A stretch of 64,000 bases of DNA from Mycobacterium sp. (GCA_021732005.1 JAKFVT010000053.1:124001-188000), one strand, 5' to 3'; numbered from the stretch's first letter, positions 8,843 to 17,630 are shown. Notes: generated by a model from the sequence alone, not told the origin. A program made the numbers and translations.

Positions 8843-9291
8843 CCGCCCTCGAAATAGCGGCGGATGCCGGCCAGCATCTCCTCGTGGGCGTCGACCGCCT
8901 GCCGCACGGTGATACCGAGCAGCGGCCAGGGCGCGGTGAACCGGATCCGTTCGGTCAGCCGGGTTCCGGTCGGTATCGGATCGAAGGACACCACAGAGTC
9001 CAACCGAACGGCCGGGAACTGGCGGGCCTCGGTGCGAACCGGACCCGACGTGGGCACCTCGAGTCGCGCCGTATAGGTGATAGGAAGGGTCGCGATGCCC
9101 AGCGGGATGCGGTCACGGACCCGATAGACCTGGACGTAGCCGTCGTCGGTGGCGGTGTGCGACAACGTTTCGACCGACACCACCAGCGGGTGCACGTCTT
9201 TGATGTTGTTCAGATCGACGTAGTGGGCGCGCACCGCGTCGGGTGCGCCGGGCACGTCTTGTGCGACGACCCGGTCGACGGGGCCTGCCAT
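8839..9291 (-). CDS. SRPBCC (START-like) family protein
   Basis: A 150-residue single-domain protein of the polyketide cyclase/dehydrase and lipid-transport superfamily. It shows the usual alternation of an N-terminal helix, antiparallel strands and a long C-terminal helix (GITVRQAVDAHEEMLAGIRRYFE). There are no catalytic motifs from which to assign a reaction. It lies 10 nt after the DUF732 gene on the same strand, so the two probably form an operon. The function is not known; lipid or hydrophobic-ligand handling is the family-level guess. Confidence 0.78.
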   Translation of the reverse strand: MAGPVDRVVAQDVPGAPDAVRAHYVDLNNIKDVHPLVVSVETLSHTATDDGYVQVYRVRDRIPLGIATLPITYTARLEVPTSGPVRTEARQFPAVRLDSVVSFDPIPTGTRLTERIRFTAPWPLLGITVRQAVDAHEEMLAGIRRYFEGG

Positions 9292-9301
9292 CGCTCGGCT
9301 G

Positions 9302-9640
9302 CTAGCCGGCGGAAGCCCTCTGCAGGACGCCGACCTGGTCCGGGCAATAGGTGCCGATCGCAGCGCCGAGGAACTGCAGAGCCTGGCCCTGGTTGGTACC
9401 CAGCGGCAGGTTGGTCACCAGGAACTTCGCCGAGGCGTACGCGTCCTTATCCAGGCCGGTGGCCAGACGCTTGCACGTGATCTTGCCGATCCACGCGTTG
9501 TAGTCACGAGGCCCGTAGATCCCGAAGGTGTGCAACTGATTGGCGAAATCGGTGTCGGGGTCGGCGTGCGACGGCGCGGCCAGCACGATCGGCGCCGCGA
9601 CGGCCGCAACAGCGGCCATGGCAAGCCTCGTAACGTTCAT
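9302..9640 (-). CDS. Secreted DUF732 family protein
   Basis: A 112-residue exported protein typical of mycobacteria. The signal peptide MNVTRLAMAAVAAVAAPIVL ends with APSHA before mature DPDTDFANQLHTFGI. Two cysteines (ITCKRLA and GTYCPDQ) probably form the family disulfide. The frame is open upstream, but ATG 9640 begins the signal peptide and lies 7 nt behind a good -10 (TACAAT), so the mRNA is probably leaderless. Members are cell-wall or culture-filtrate proteins without a proven function. Confidence 0.88.
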   Translation of the reverse strand: MNVTRLAMAAVAAVAAPIVLAAPSHADPDTDFANQLHTFGIYGPRDYNAWIGKITCKRLATGLDKDAYASAKFLVTNLPLGTNQGQALQFLGAAIGTYCPDQVGVLQRASAG

Positions 9641-9647
9641 GGCCAAG

Positions 9648-9675
9648 ATTGTAGGACAGCTAAACACTGTCGCAA
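9648..9675 (-). promoter_or_regulatory. SigA-type promoter of the DUF732 gene (leaderless)
   Basis: Reading the minus strand, TTGCGA (9675-9670) is followed by a 16-nt spacer and TACAAT (9653-9648). Seven nt separate the -10 from ATG 9640, the usual distance for a transcript that begins at the start codon. Confidence 0.6.
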
Positions 9676-9823
9676 GAGCCATCCCGCACAATTGACCACG
9701 TGACGCTGAAATCGGCTCGCGCCGAGTGTGACCACAGCCGACTTCGGCCTGCGATGTGACCTCGGGCACGAACGCCCATGGGGAATCCATTGGAGCCGTT
9801 ACCGGGGGGTATCGTCCGATCAA

Positions 9824-9861
9824 TTAAGTGAGCTAATCTCTTACGTTAAGTCAGCTAAGCT
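9824..9861 (+). promoter_or_regulatory. Direct-repeat operator and -10 boxes upstream of mmpS-mmpL
   Basis: TTAAGTGAGCTAATCT (9824-9839) and TTAAGTCAGCTAAGCT (9846-9861) match at 14 of 16 positions and start 22 bp apart, about two helical turns. Each ends in a TANNNT hexamer (TAATCT, TAAGCT) that could be a -10 element. The arms also read as loose palindromes (TTAxxTxAxxTAA). A dimeric repressor binding both copies on one DNA face would block the mmpS-mmpL promoter. No regulator gene lies adjacent. Confidence 0.55.
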
Positions 9862-9890
9862 GTCGCGACATACAAGAAAACGGGGTTGAG

Positions 9891-9959
9891 ATGGGACGGA
9901 CGGCCGCGCTCACGAACGGCGCCGAAGGAGTCACCGCGCTGTCCGTGCCGGCGTCGTAG
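9891..9959 (+). CDS. Possible 22-codon leader ORF before mmpS
   Basis: ATG 9891 is preceded by GGGGTTGAG and opens a 22-codon frame (MGRTAALTNGAEGVTALSVP, then Ala-Ser-stop) that ends 17 nt before mmpS. It lies between the putative promoter and mmpS, so ribosomes would meet it first. No homology is recognised. It may be a translated leader or chance. Confidence 0.3.
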   Translation: MGRTAALTNGAEGVTALSVPAS

Positions 9960-9976
9960 TTTCGTCGGGGAATCCT

Positions 9977-10408
9977 ATGGTCAAGGCACTGAGGCGGGCT
10001 TGGATACCGCTGCTCATCGTGGTTGTGGTGGCCATCGCCACATTCGGCGTCTTCCGGCTGCACGGCGTCTTCGGAAAGACCGAGCTCACCCGTCCCGGCA
10101 GTGGCCTGGCCAACGACACCAAGCCGTTCAACCCCAAGCAAGTGACCTATCAGATCTTTGGCCCCGAAGGCGCTGTGGCAACCATCAACTATCTCGACCT
10201 GGACGCGCAACCGCAGATCGCCCGTGACATCACGCTGCCCTGGTCACTGACGCTCACCACGACCGCCCCGGCCGCCAGCGCCAACATCGTCGCCCAGGGC
10301 GACACCGACACCATCGGGTGCCGCATCCTCGTCGACGGCGTGCTCAAGGACGAGAAGACCTCGACCGGCGTCAACGCCCAGACCTTCTGCCTGGTGAAGT
10401 CCGCATGA
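9977..10408 (+). CDS. MmpS family membrane protein
   Basis: A 143-residue accessory protein of an MmpL exporter. It has one N-terminal transmembrane helix (AWIPLLIVVVVAIATFGVFRL). A periplasmic beta-sandwich domain follows, with the family sequences KQVTYQIFGPEGAVATINYLD and ARDITLPWSLTL and two cysteines (IGCRIL, TFCLV). The family is known to work with MmpL5/MmpL4-type pumps in siderophore or drug export. The stop overlaps the mmpL start (ATGA), so they are translationally coupled. Confidence 0.92.
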   Translation: MVKALRRAWIPLLIVVVVAIATFGVFRLHGVFGKTELTRPGSGLANDTKPFNPKQVTYQIFGPEGAVATINYLDLDAQPQIARDITLPWSLTLTTTAPAASANIVAQGDTDTIGCRILVDGVLKDEKTSTGVNAQTFCLVKSA

Positions 10409-13293
10409 TCGACCTGCAGACACCGCCCAAGAAGAATCCGTTGATCCCCCGGTTCGTCCGGGCGTTCTCGGTGCCGATCGTTCTGCTCTGGCTCGGTCTG
10501 GTCGTCTTGCTCAGTGTCGCGGTCCCGTCGCTGGAACAGGTGAGCCAGGAGCACACGGTCTCGCTGGCGCCCGACGACGCGCCGTCGATGAAGGCGATGA
10601 AGAAGGTCGGCAAGGACTTTCAGGAGTTCGACTCCAACAGCAGCGCGATGGTGCTGCTGGAAAGCGATCAGCAGCTGGGCCTCGAAGCGCACCACTATTA
10701 CGACGGCTTGATGCAGAAGCTGCGCGCCGACACCAAGCACGTCGAGCACATCCAGGACTTCTGGGGCGACCCGCTGACCGCCGCCGGGTCCCAGAGCGCG
10801 GACGGTAAGGCCGCCTACGTCCAGCTGTACCTCGCCGGCAATCAGGGCGAGGCCCTGGCCAACGAATCGATCGACGCGGTCACCAAGATCGTCAACGACA
10901 ATCCCCCGCCGGCCGGAATGAAGGTCTACGTCACCGGCCCGACCGCGCTGAGCCACGACCAGCACAACGCGGGCGACTCCGCGGTCAAGCTGATCGAGGC
11001 CATCACGATCGGCGTGATCTTCGTGATGCTGCTCCTGGTCTACCGCTCCATCACGACGGTGATCCTCGTGCTCGTGATGGTGTTCACCGAACTCACCGCG
11101 GCCAGGGGCGTCATCGCCTTCCTCGGCAACTACGAGATCATCGGATTGTCGACGTTCGCGGTGAACCTGCTCGCCACCTTGGCCATCGCCGCCGCGACCG
11201 ACTACGCGATATTCCTGATCGGCCGCTATCACGAGGCGAGGCTGGCCGGTGAGGACCGCGAGACGGCCTTCTACTCCATGTATCACGGCACCTCGCACGT
11301 GATCCTGGGCTCGGGCCTGACCATCGCCGGCGCGACATTCTGTCTGCACTTCACCCGGCTGCCGTACTTCCAATCGCTGGGCTTCCCGCTGGCCATCGGC
11401 ATGCTCGTCGTGGTCATCGCGGCACTGACCCTCGGCGCGGCCGTCATCTCGATCGGCGGCAGGTTCGGCCTGTTCGAGCCCAAGCGGAAGATGAACACCC
11501 GCACCTGGCGACGAGTCGGCGCCGCGGTGGTCCGCTGGCCCGGGCCGATCCTGGTCGCCTCGATCGCGCTGTCCTTGATCGGGCTGCTGGCGCTCCCGTC
11601 GTACAAGACCAATTACAACGACCGCTATTACCTGCCCGGCAGCATTCCGGCCAACCAGGGTTACGCGGCCGCCGACCGGCACTTCCCGCAGGCCCGGATG
11701 AATCCCGAGCTCCTGCTGCTCGAAACCGACCACGATGTGCGCAACCCGGCCGACATGCTTGTCGTCGACCGAATTGCCAAGACCGTCTTCCACATTCCGG
11801 GCATCGGCCGGGTGCAGACGATCACGCGGCCACTCGGCACCCCGATCGAGCACACCTCGATCCCCTTCATCATCAGCATGCAGGGCACCAACCAGACGAT
11901 GAACATGTCCTATCTGCAGGACCGCATGAAGGACATGCTGAAGATGGGTGACGAGCTACAGGTCACCATCGACACCATGGAGCGCATGCTGGCGCTGACC
12001 AAAGAGATGGTCGGGATCACCCACAGCATGGTGGGCAAGACCAAGCAGATGGTGGCCGACACCAACGAGATCCGGGACAACATCTCCGATTTCGACGACT
12101 TCTTCCGGCCGATCCGCAGCTACCTCTATTGGGAGCCGCACTGCTTCGACATCCCGATCTGCTGGTCGATGCGGTCGATCTTCGACTCGCTCGACGGAAT
12201 CGACACGCTCAGTGACGATCTCGGGGCGCTGGTGGTCGACATGGACAGACTCGACGTCCTGATGCCCAAGATGCTCGAGGTCATGCCGCCGATGATCGCG
12301 ACCATGAAGACCATGAAGACCACCATGCTGACGATGCAGTCGACGATGGGTGGGCTGCAGGATCAGATGGACGCCATGCAGCAGAACGCCACGGCGCTGG
12401 GGCAGGCCTACGACGCGTCGAAGAACGACGACTCGTTCTATCTGCCGCCCGAGGTGTTCGACAACCCGGAATTCAAGCGCGGCCTGAAGATGTTCGTCTC
12501 GCCGGACGGAAAAGCGGTGCGGTTCATCATCTCCCACGAAGGAGATCCCGCAACGCCGGAAGGCATCTCGCACATCGACAAGATCAAGAACGCCGCTTTC
12601 GAGGCGATCAAGGGCACCCCGCTGGAGGGCTCGAGGGTCTATCTCGGCGGTACGGCGTCGGTCTACAAGGACATGCAGCACGGCGCCAACTACGACCTGA
12701 TGATCGCCGGTATCGCGGCGCTGTGCCTGATCTTCATCATCATGTTGGTGATCACCCGAAGCGTAGTGGCGGCGGCGGTGATCGTTGGCACGGTGGTGCT
12801 GTCGCTCGGCGCGTCGTTCGGGCTGTCAGTCCTACTGTGGCAACACATTCTGGGTCAGCCGTTGCACTGGCTCGTCATCGCGATGGCGGTGATCATCCTG
12901 TTGGCGGTGGGATCGGACTACAACCTGCTTCTGGTCGCCCGGTTCAAGGAAGAGATCCACGCCGGGCTCAACACCGGCATCATCCGGGCGATGGGCGGCA
13001 GTGGATCGGTGGTCACATCGGCCGGTCTGGTCTTCGCCTTCACCATGGCCTCGATGGCGGTCAGTCCCCTTCGGGTCGGCGGCCAGGTGGGAACGACGAT
13101 CGCCCTGGGCCTGCTGTTCGACACCTTGGTGATTCGCTCGTTCATGACACCGTCGATCGCGGCACTGCTGGGCCGGTGGTTCTGGTGGCCGCAGCGGGTG
13201 CGTCAGCGCCCACTTCCGGAGTCATGGCCGACGCCTCAGGAGGCGGCGGAGCGGCGGCCGGCGGACGCGAATGTGCCTGGCGGCTCGACCTGA
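10405..13293 (+). CDS. MmpL family RND transporter (paired with MmpS)
   Basis: A 962-residue inner-membrane exporter of the MMPL/RND superfamily with two halves of six membrane helices. Asp-Tyr proton-relay signatures are visible in both halves: AATDYAIFLIGRYHEAR near residue 265 and VGSDYNLLLVARFKEE near residue 835. Between helices 7 and 8 lies the long periplasmic region with the Met-rich coiled-coil part (residues about 490-680) that is characteristic of MmpL4/MmpL5-type pumps. The RSYLYWEPHCFDIPICW segment is shared with the two mmpL genes at 28 and 31 kb. The substrate cannot be told from sequence. Confidence 0.93.
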   Translation: MIDLQTPPKKNPLIPRFVRAFSVPIVLLWLGLVVLLSVAVPSLEQVSQEHTVSLAPDDAPSMKAMKKVGKDFQEFDSNSSAMVLLESDQQLGLEAHHYYDGLMQKLRADTKHVEHIQDFWGDPLTAAGSQSADGKAAYVQLYLAGNQGEALANESIDAVTKIVNDNPPPAGMKVYVTGPTALSHDQHNAGDSAVKLIEAITIGVIFVMLLLVYRSITTVILVLVMVFTELTAARGVIAFLGNYEIIGLSTFAVNLLATLAIAAATDYAIFLIGRYHEARLAGEDRETAFYSMYHGTSHVILGSGLTIAGATFCLHFTRLPYFQSLGFPLAIGMLVVVIAALTLGAAVISIGGRFGLFEPKRKMNTRTWRRVGAAVVRWPGPILVASIALSLIGLLALPSYKTNYNDRYYLPGSIPANQGYAAADRHFPQARMNPELLLLETDHDVRNPADMLVVDRIAKTVFHIPGIGRVQTITRPLGTPIEHTSIPFIISMQGTNQTMNMSYLQDRMKDMLKMGDELQVTIDTMERMLALTKEMVGITHSMVGKTKQMVADTNEIRDNISDFDDFFRPIRSYLYWEPHCFDIPICWSMRSIFDSLDGIDTLSDDLGALVVDMDRLDVLMPKMLEVMPPMIATMKTMKTTMLTMQSTMGGLQDQMDAMQQNATALGQAYDASKNDDSFYLPPEVFDNPEFKRGLKMFVSPDGKAVRFIISHEGDPATPEGISHIDKIKNAAFEAIKGTPLEGSRVYLGGTASVYKDMQHGANYDLMIAGIAALCLIFIIMLVITRSVVAAAVIVGTVVLSLGASFGLSVLLWQHILGQPLHWLVIAMAVIILLAVGSDYNLLLVARFKEEIHAGLNTGIIRAMGGSGSVVTSAGLVFAFTMASMAVSPLRVGGQVGTTIALGLLFDTLVIRSFMTPSIAALLGRWFWWPQRVRQRPLPESWPTPQEAAERRPADANVPGGST

Positions 13294-13435
13294 TCAGCGC
13301 GGCGTTCTGACCTGGCGAGTCGTCGGCTGTTCGGCACCTGTTCAGCCGCCGTTCGCGCAGTGGCAAGTCGGGCCATGACTTTGCTGTCATCCTTGACGGC
13401 AGCCCTGTAGGCCGGCCATCGATGGAAGGACTTTG

Positions 13436-13723
13436 ATGTCGCTCGAACTGCGCTGCGTCGCGACGCTGCTGATTGGTGTCGGTACGTCGATTGTGCTGGC
13501 ACCGTTGGCCGTTGCCGATCCCCCGAGCATCCCGGAACCGGGATCGGAGTCGGCCGCCGCCACCATCCGTGACCTCGACGCAGCGGGCTATGACGTGCAG
13601 CTGCAATACGAGAACGGCGCGCCGCTCTCTCCGCTGTCGCAGTGCACGGTGACGGACATCAACACCATAGGGTCTGCGGGCAGCCAGGGGCTTGCCTACG
13701 TCACCATCAACTGCCCCAAGTGA
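13436..13723 (+). CDS. Small secreted mycobacterial protein
   Basis: A 95-residue exported protein. The signal peptide ends near LAPLAVADPPSIPEP. The mature part includes AATIRDLDAAGYDVQLQYENG and two cysteines (SQCTVTDI, TINCPK) that can pair. This layout is common among small mycobacterial envelope proteins of unknown function. ATG 13436 has AAGGA 6 nt upstream; a TTG immediately before it is the alternative. It stands alone between mmpL and a convergent phosphotransferase-like gene. Confidence 0.78.
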   Translation: MSLELRCVATLLIGVGTSIVLAPLAVADPPSIPEPGSESAAATIRDLDAAGYDVQLQYENGAPLSPLSQCTVTDINTIGSAGSQGLAYVTINCPK

Positions 13724-13725
13724 CC

Positions 13726-14850
13726 TCAGCGCCCGCGTTGAAGCGCGGTGACGGTCTCGAGCTCCTCGAGTGCCGTCACCGCACGCCGCAGACCCTCCAG
13801 GGCAATACCTTCGGACTGCATGCCGCCGAGGCCCGCGGTGCCCAGCGCCGAAAGATACGGGTGCACAACGGCTTGCCGGTAACGCGTCCATAGTTCGTCG
13901 CCGTCGAACTGCGGGCCGCCCTGACCGGCCAGTGCGCTCCGATACGTATCGAGCAGGTCGCGCTCCACAGTCCCTCGGTCGGTGGCGGGGGTGCCGAGCA
14001 CGATCGCGTAGGCGAGGTCACGCGACGGATGACCGCGGCGGACCACCTGCCAGTCCAGCAATCCGGCATGACCGTTGCGGAAGAACGTGTTTCCGGGATG
14101 GGAGTCTCCGTGCAAGACGGTGTGCGGGCCGCTGTCGATCAGCTCGGCGACGGCGGGATAGTTCTCCCAGATGTAGCGGCCGGCGTGCACGGGTATCGTC
14201 GTCGAGCCGGCCAGCCGGCGCGCGGAGGCGCGCATCACCGTGGGCGTGATGAGATTGGCCGGGTCATCCGACGGCGCCAGTAACCAGCCGAATTTTCCAC
14301 TGCCACCTGACTTTTGCGGTAACCGACCCCAGAACGTCGCGTGCAGTCCGGCCAGCGTTTCGACGACTTGGGCCATCTGGTCGGTGGACAGCGGGTGCAG
14401 GGTGTCGGGGAACTCGCACGGCGTGCGGGACATGTCCTCCAGCACGATCGCGTACCGGCCCGTCAGTGGGTCGAATGCCGAGCCGTATGACTGCGGGATC
14501 CCCGACTCGAGTTCGGGTGCCAGTTCACGGTAGAACCGAGCCTCGGTCTCCCCGAGTCCGGCCAGCTCCCCCAGCATTCTGATTGCGGCGGTGGCGGCGG
14601 CCATCTTCACGAACACCGATGACGGCACGTCGACTCCGGTGAGGCCGAGCCGGGCACGGCTCGACGTTCCGGCCGCGCCGTCCAGGACGGCCACCGAGTC
14701 GACATGGCGGCCGATGATCGCGGACAACGCCGTTGGCGTCAGGTCGGCCATCCGGCGCGGAAACGACCGCCTGCCGCCCAGGAAACCGTCGAGGGCAAGA
14801 CGCCGCACACCGCGGCCGAGATGGACGCCGAAGCGTGCAGCTGAACGCAC
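13726..14850 (-). CDS. Aminoglycoside-phosphotransferase-like (ecdysteroid kinase-like) protein
   Basis: A 374-residue kinase-fold protein. The catalytic loop VLHGDSHPGNTFF (HxDxxxxN) is near residue 245 and the metal-binding LLDWQ, a DFG equivalent, follows. An ATP-anchoring segment VFVKM and VLEDM lie in the N-lobe. Members phosphorylate small hydroxylated molecules; the substrate here is unknown. GTG 14850 lies 6 nt behind TATGGT (14862-14857 on the minus strand), supporting a leaderless start. ATG 14751 is the alternative start. The gene is divergent from an SRPBCC gene. Confidence 0.82.
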   Translation of the reverse strand: MRSAARFGVHLGRGVRRLALDGFLGGRRSFPRRMADLTPTALSAIIGRHVDSVAVLDGAAGTSSRARLGLTGVDVPSSVFVKMAAATAAIRMLGELAGLGETEARFYRELAPELESGIPQSYGSAFDPLTGRYAIVLEDMSRTPCEFPDTLHPLSTDQMAQVVETLAGLHATFWGRLPQKSGGSGKFGWLLAPSDDPANLITPTVMRASARRLAGSTTIPVHAGRYIWENYPAVAELIDSGPHTVLHGDSHPGNTFFRNGHAGLLDWQVVRRGHPSRDLAYAIVLGTPATDRGTVERDLLDTYRSALAGQGGPQFDGDELWTRYRQAVVHPYLSALGTAGLGGMQSEGIALEGLRRAVTALEELETVTALQRGR

Positions 14851-14881
14851 CGGTGGACCATACCGCCGCCGCGACGCGCAT

Positions 14882-14910
14882 AGTTACAAATTCAAGAGAA
14901 AGTGTAAACT
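14882..14910. promoter_or_regulatory. Inverted repeat in the phosphotransferase / SRPBCC divergent promoter
   Basis: AGTTACA (14882-14888) and TGTAAACT (14903-14910) form an imperfect inverted repeat. The right arm contains TAAACT, which fits a -10 for the plus-strand SRPBCC gene, and the left arm sits at the -35 distance. This is a plausible operator, but it rests on short arms only. Confidence 0.35.
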
Positions 14911-14941
14911 GCGCGAACAGCCGACAAGAAAGGCAACGCAA

Positions 14942-15415
14942 TTGGGCATCGTGACCACCAGCTCGGAGACAGCCTTCAGCCAATCACCGGAGACGATCTA
15001 CGACTTCGTCACCAATCCCGCCAACTGGACCAAGACCTACCCCGGCAGTAACTACGTGGGAAAGCTGGACAAGCTGCCGCTGGCCGTGGGCGACACCTGG
15101 GAAGAGGGCGGCCCCGACGGGGACCGGATCTTCACCTGGCACTTGGCGATCGCCGTGCGACCGAAACTGTGGGTGTTCACGTCGGTGGGCCGGCTGGGCC
15201 ACGACCGGGACGGCAACGGCGGAATGGACGGGCGGATCACCGTCCAGTACCACTTCACCACGCCCGGAGCGGACATCACGTTGTTCACTCGCACGATGAC
15301 CATCGAGGCGCCCAAGGACGCCCCGATGCCCGACGGCTTCTTCCGAATCGTCAACCCGGCCAATATCGACCGGTATCACGCAGCTATCGCGCGGGAGCTC
15401 AGCCAATCCCGTTGA
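14942..15415 (+). CDS. SRPBCC (START-like) family protein
   Basis: A 157-residue START-like domain protein. The sequence SSETAFSQSPETIYDFVTNPANWTK resembles the N-terminal strand and helix of polyketide cyclase/dehydrase-type proteins, and the C-terminal helix is FRIVNPANIDRYHAAIARELS. It has no assignable catalytic residues. The start is uncertain: TTG 14942 has AAAGG 8 nt upstream, while GTG 14951 is three codons inside. The frame extends further upstream but without family similarity. It overlaps the convergent lipoprotein gene by 17 nt. Confidence 0.75.
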   Translation: MGIVTTSSETAFSQSPETIYDFVTNPANWTKTYPGSNYVGKLDKLPLAVGDTWEEGGPDGDRIFTWHLAIAVRPKLWVFTSVGRLGHDRDGNGGMDGRITVQYHFTTPGADITLFTRTMTIEAPKDAPMPDGFFRIVNPANIDRYHAAIARELSQSR

Positions 15416-15674
15416 GGCCGTGGTGGTGATTGCCGCCCGAGTCGGTGGGGGCCGGCGGAGCGATCACCGTCGGGCTGAACTTGTTGGGGTTCGAGGGGTT
15501 GAGACCCTTCTCGGTGGGTGTCGCCGATGGGCTCGGTGACGTCGTGGTCGAGACCGACGGCGACGGAGCCGGGTTCTCGTTCTTGCTGCAGGACGCGACA
15601 AACGACGCCATGGCGACGAGTGCGGCACCACCGATGACCGCAGCGATACGGGCAGAAACAGAGGGCGAATTCAT
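15399..15674 (-). CDS. Small Ser/Thr/Pro-rich lipoprotein
   Basis: A 91-residue exported protein with signal peptide IAAVIGGAALVAMASFVASC, where the last Cys is the lipidation site. A low-complexity Ser/Pro/Thr linker follows, typical of mycobacterial O-mannosylated lipoproteins, and then a His/Gly-rich end (SGGNHHHGLNGIG). AAAGGA lies 5 nt upstream of the ATG. The function is unknown; the His cluster could bind metal. Confidence 0.75.
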   Translation of the reverse strand: MNSPSVSARIAAVIGGAALVAMASFVASCSKNENPAPSPSVSTTTSPSPSATPTEKGLNPSNPNKFSPTVIAPPAPTDSGGNHHHGLNGIG

Positions 15675-15995
15675 GAAAATCCTTTACCGAAAGCGGCGAT
15701 CTCGCCCTCGCCGGGGGCCTTAGATAGGCCTGAATGCCTGTTCAAGCGGAGATCTTGCCACGGACGGGTGGAATTGGCAAACATTCGTGCCGAGGGTGAT
15801 GTTTCCTCGCGGCCCCGCGATGCCGTCCGGCGGGTTCGCCGGGGTGCCGACCCGCGGGCCGTGATCACCAAGGCCGACCGGCTTCTCGTCATTGCATGCC
15901 CCGCGAATTTGTTTGCAGACTTGTGACTCCGAGTCGGCCACGGGGTTTGCCAGGTGCGGTACCGTCTTCTCAGCGTTTTCTAAGGGGAAGCAGTA
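15675..15995. promoter_or_regulatory. Divergent intergenic region lipoprotein / DUF4185
   Basis: This stretch of 321 nt has no supported gene. Ribosome-binding sites are clear at each edge (AAAGGA for the minus gene, AAGGGGAAG for the plus gene). I could not pick out a convincing -35/-10 pair, a long inverted repeat or a structured RNA. Confidence 0.4.
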
Positions 15996-17630
15996 ATGGG
16001 TTCGACGAATAATGCCTCGGCGTATGTGGGCCGCATCGGCGGCCTGGCAGTGGGATTGGGTGTCGGGGTGGCGATTCTCGCCGGCGCCGGCGCGGCGTGG
16101 GCGGAGGGCTCCGGCTCGGGTGACTCGGGCTCGTCGTCGCACAGCTCGTCCAGCACCGGCTCGTCCGGCCCGTCGAAGCCGAAGGCGACCGCATCGTCGG
16201 CCCGCACCTCGAACAAGCTGACCGCGCGCAGCACCAACAAGGCGCCTGAGGCTGCCGCCACACCCAAGGCCGGCGCGGTCAGCTCCGCTGCGAAGCCCAC
16301 CGCACCGAAGGTCGTCACCGCGCTGCTGTCCGCCGTCGGCGTGACGACCGATACCACCGGCGTGGCCACCTCCAAACGCGAGGCAGCTGCCAGCGCGGTT
16401 CCGGCGGCAGCCGTGGCAACAGCACCCACCGTCATCCCGTCGTATCCGGTCGGCTGGGTGACCGGGCAGGCGAACAACGCCTACCCCGGCATCGGATGGC
16501 CGCAGACGAACAACACCAAGGGCTTCGGGATCTACGGCACCGACCTCGGCATCATGTGGGAGAACGGGCTGACCGGCAACATCCAGCTGGCGTTCGGGGA
16601 CACCTTCAGCGCGCCGGGCATGACCGGCGACTGGCGGTCCAATGTCCTGTTGCTCAGCCAGGACAAGAACCTGACCAATGGACTGACGCTGCTGCAGACC
16701 GGCTACGCCTACCAGTTCATCCCGCGCAATTCCGGCGTGCTGTTCCCGTTCCTGGGTTCCGAGGTGACGGTCATCCCGACGTCGGCCATCTCGGTGAACA
16801 ACGAGCAGTATGTCAACTACATGTCGGTCAAGTCGTGGGACACCCCGGGGCGCTGGACCACCAATTACTCGGCCATCTCGATGTACGACCCAACCACCGA
16901 CAAGTGGGTGCTGCAGCGTTCGACCATCCGCTCGGCGAGCTGGTTCGGCTCGACGAAGCCCTACGTCCCCGGCAACCAAAATTTCCAGCAAGCAGCGTAT
17001 GTCCTGCAGCCCGCCGATCAGGTCGCCGAGGGCGATACCCAGTACCTCTACGCGTTCGGCACCCCGTCCGGTCGCGCCGGTTCGGCCTATCTGTCGCGGG
17101 TCTCCGTCGACGACGTGAACAACCTGGCCAAGTACCAGTACTGGAACGGCAAGGACTGGATCACCGGCAAGCCCGTCGCGGCCACGCCGATCGTCGGCGA
17201 TTCCACCCGTTCCGCAGGGCTTTTCGGGCCCGTCATCGACTGGGCGAACAACCCGAAGGTCTTGGGCGGAATGCTCGGCGGCCTGTTCGGCGCCAAGACG
17301 GGCGGCAACGTCAGCGAGATGTCGGTGCAGTACAACGAGTATCTGGGCAAGTACGTGATGATGTACGGCGACGGCAACAACAACATCAAGATGCGGTACG
17401 CCGACTCTCCCGAGGATGCCTGGTCGGCACCGATCACGGTGGCGACGTCCGCGACGTATCCCGGGCTGTACGCGCCGATGATCCATCCGTGGTCGGGCAC
17501 CGGAAAGCTGGTCGACAGCAACGGAAATCCGGACGACAGCACGCTGTACTGGAACATGTCGCTGTGGGGCAACTACAACGTCGTGCTGATGAAGACCGAC
17601 CTGTCCTCGCTGAAGGCCACGCTGGCCTGA
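15996..17630 (+). CDS. Secreted DUF4185 domain protein
   Basis: A 544-residue exported protein. It starts with a long signal peptide (IGGLAVGLGVGVAILAGAGAAWA), followed by a Ser/Ala/Lys-rich low-complexity linker to about residue 145. The folded DUF4185 domain then has repeated blade-like motifs (GIYGTDLGIMWENG, FGDTFSAPG, YMSVKSW, SEMSVQYNEYLGKYVMMYGDG, WSAPITVAT) that suggest a beta-propeller of glycosidase type. The family is found on mycobacterial surfaces; its activity is undefined. AAGGGGAAG upstream supports the ATG. Confidence 0.85.
   Translation: MGSTNNASAYVGRIGGLAVGLGVGVAILAGAGAAWAEGSGSGDSGSSSHSSSSTGSSGPSKPKATASSARTSNKLTARSTNKAPEAAATPKAGAVSSAAKPTAPKVVTALLSAVGVTTDTTGVATSKREAAASAVPAAAVATAPTVIPSYPVGWVTGQANNAYPGIGWPQTNNTKGFGIYGTDLGIMWENGLTGNIQLAFGDTFSAPGMTGDWRSNVLLLSQDKNLTNGLTLLQTGYAYQFIPRNSGVLFPFLGSEVTVIPTSAISVNNEQYVNYMSVKSWDTPGRWTTNYSAISMYDPTTDKWVLQRSTIRSASWFGSTKPYVPGNQNFQQAAYVLQPADQVAEGDTQYLYAFGTPSGRAGSAYLSRVSVDDVNNLAKYQYWNGKDWITGKPVAATPIVGDSTRSAGLFGPVIDWANNPKVLGGMLGGLFGAKTGGNVSEMSVQYNEYLGKYVMMYGDGNNNIKMRYADSPEDAWSAPITVATSATYPGLYAPMIHPWSGTGKLVDSNGNPDDSTLYWNMSLWGNYNVVLMKTDLSSLKATLA

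Larger units (their letters stand above)
9641..9976. promoter_or_regulatory. Divergent control region DUF732 / mmpS-mmpL
   Basis: This 336-nt interval contains the leaderless DUF732 promoter at its left edge. On the right it holds a pair of direct repeats with embedded -10-like hexamers (9824-9861) and a possible 22-codon leader frame (9891-9959). The middle, about 9680-9815, shows nothing I can name. Confidence 0.5.

Noticed and set aside
10189..11853. Long minus-strand open frame opposite mmpS/mmpL, and similar long frames opposite crtI, the ABC genes, jetC and the other mmpL genes
   Set aside because: They mirror real genes in GC-rich DNA. Their translations are Arg/Gly/His-rich low-complexity sequence without domains, signal peptides or ribosome-binding sites.
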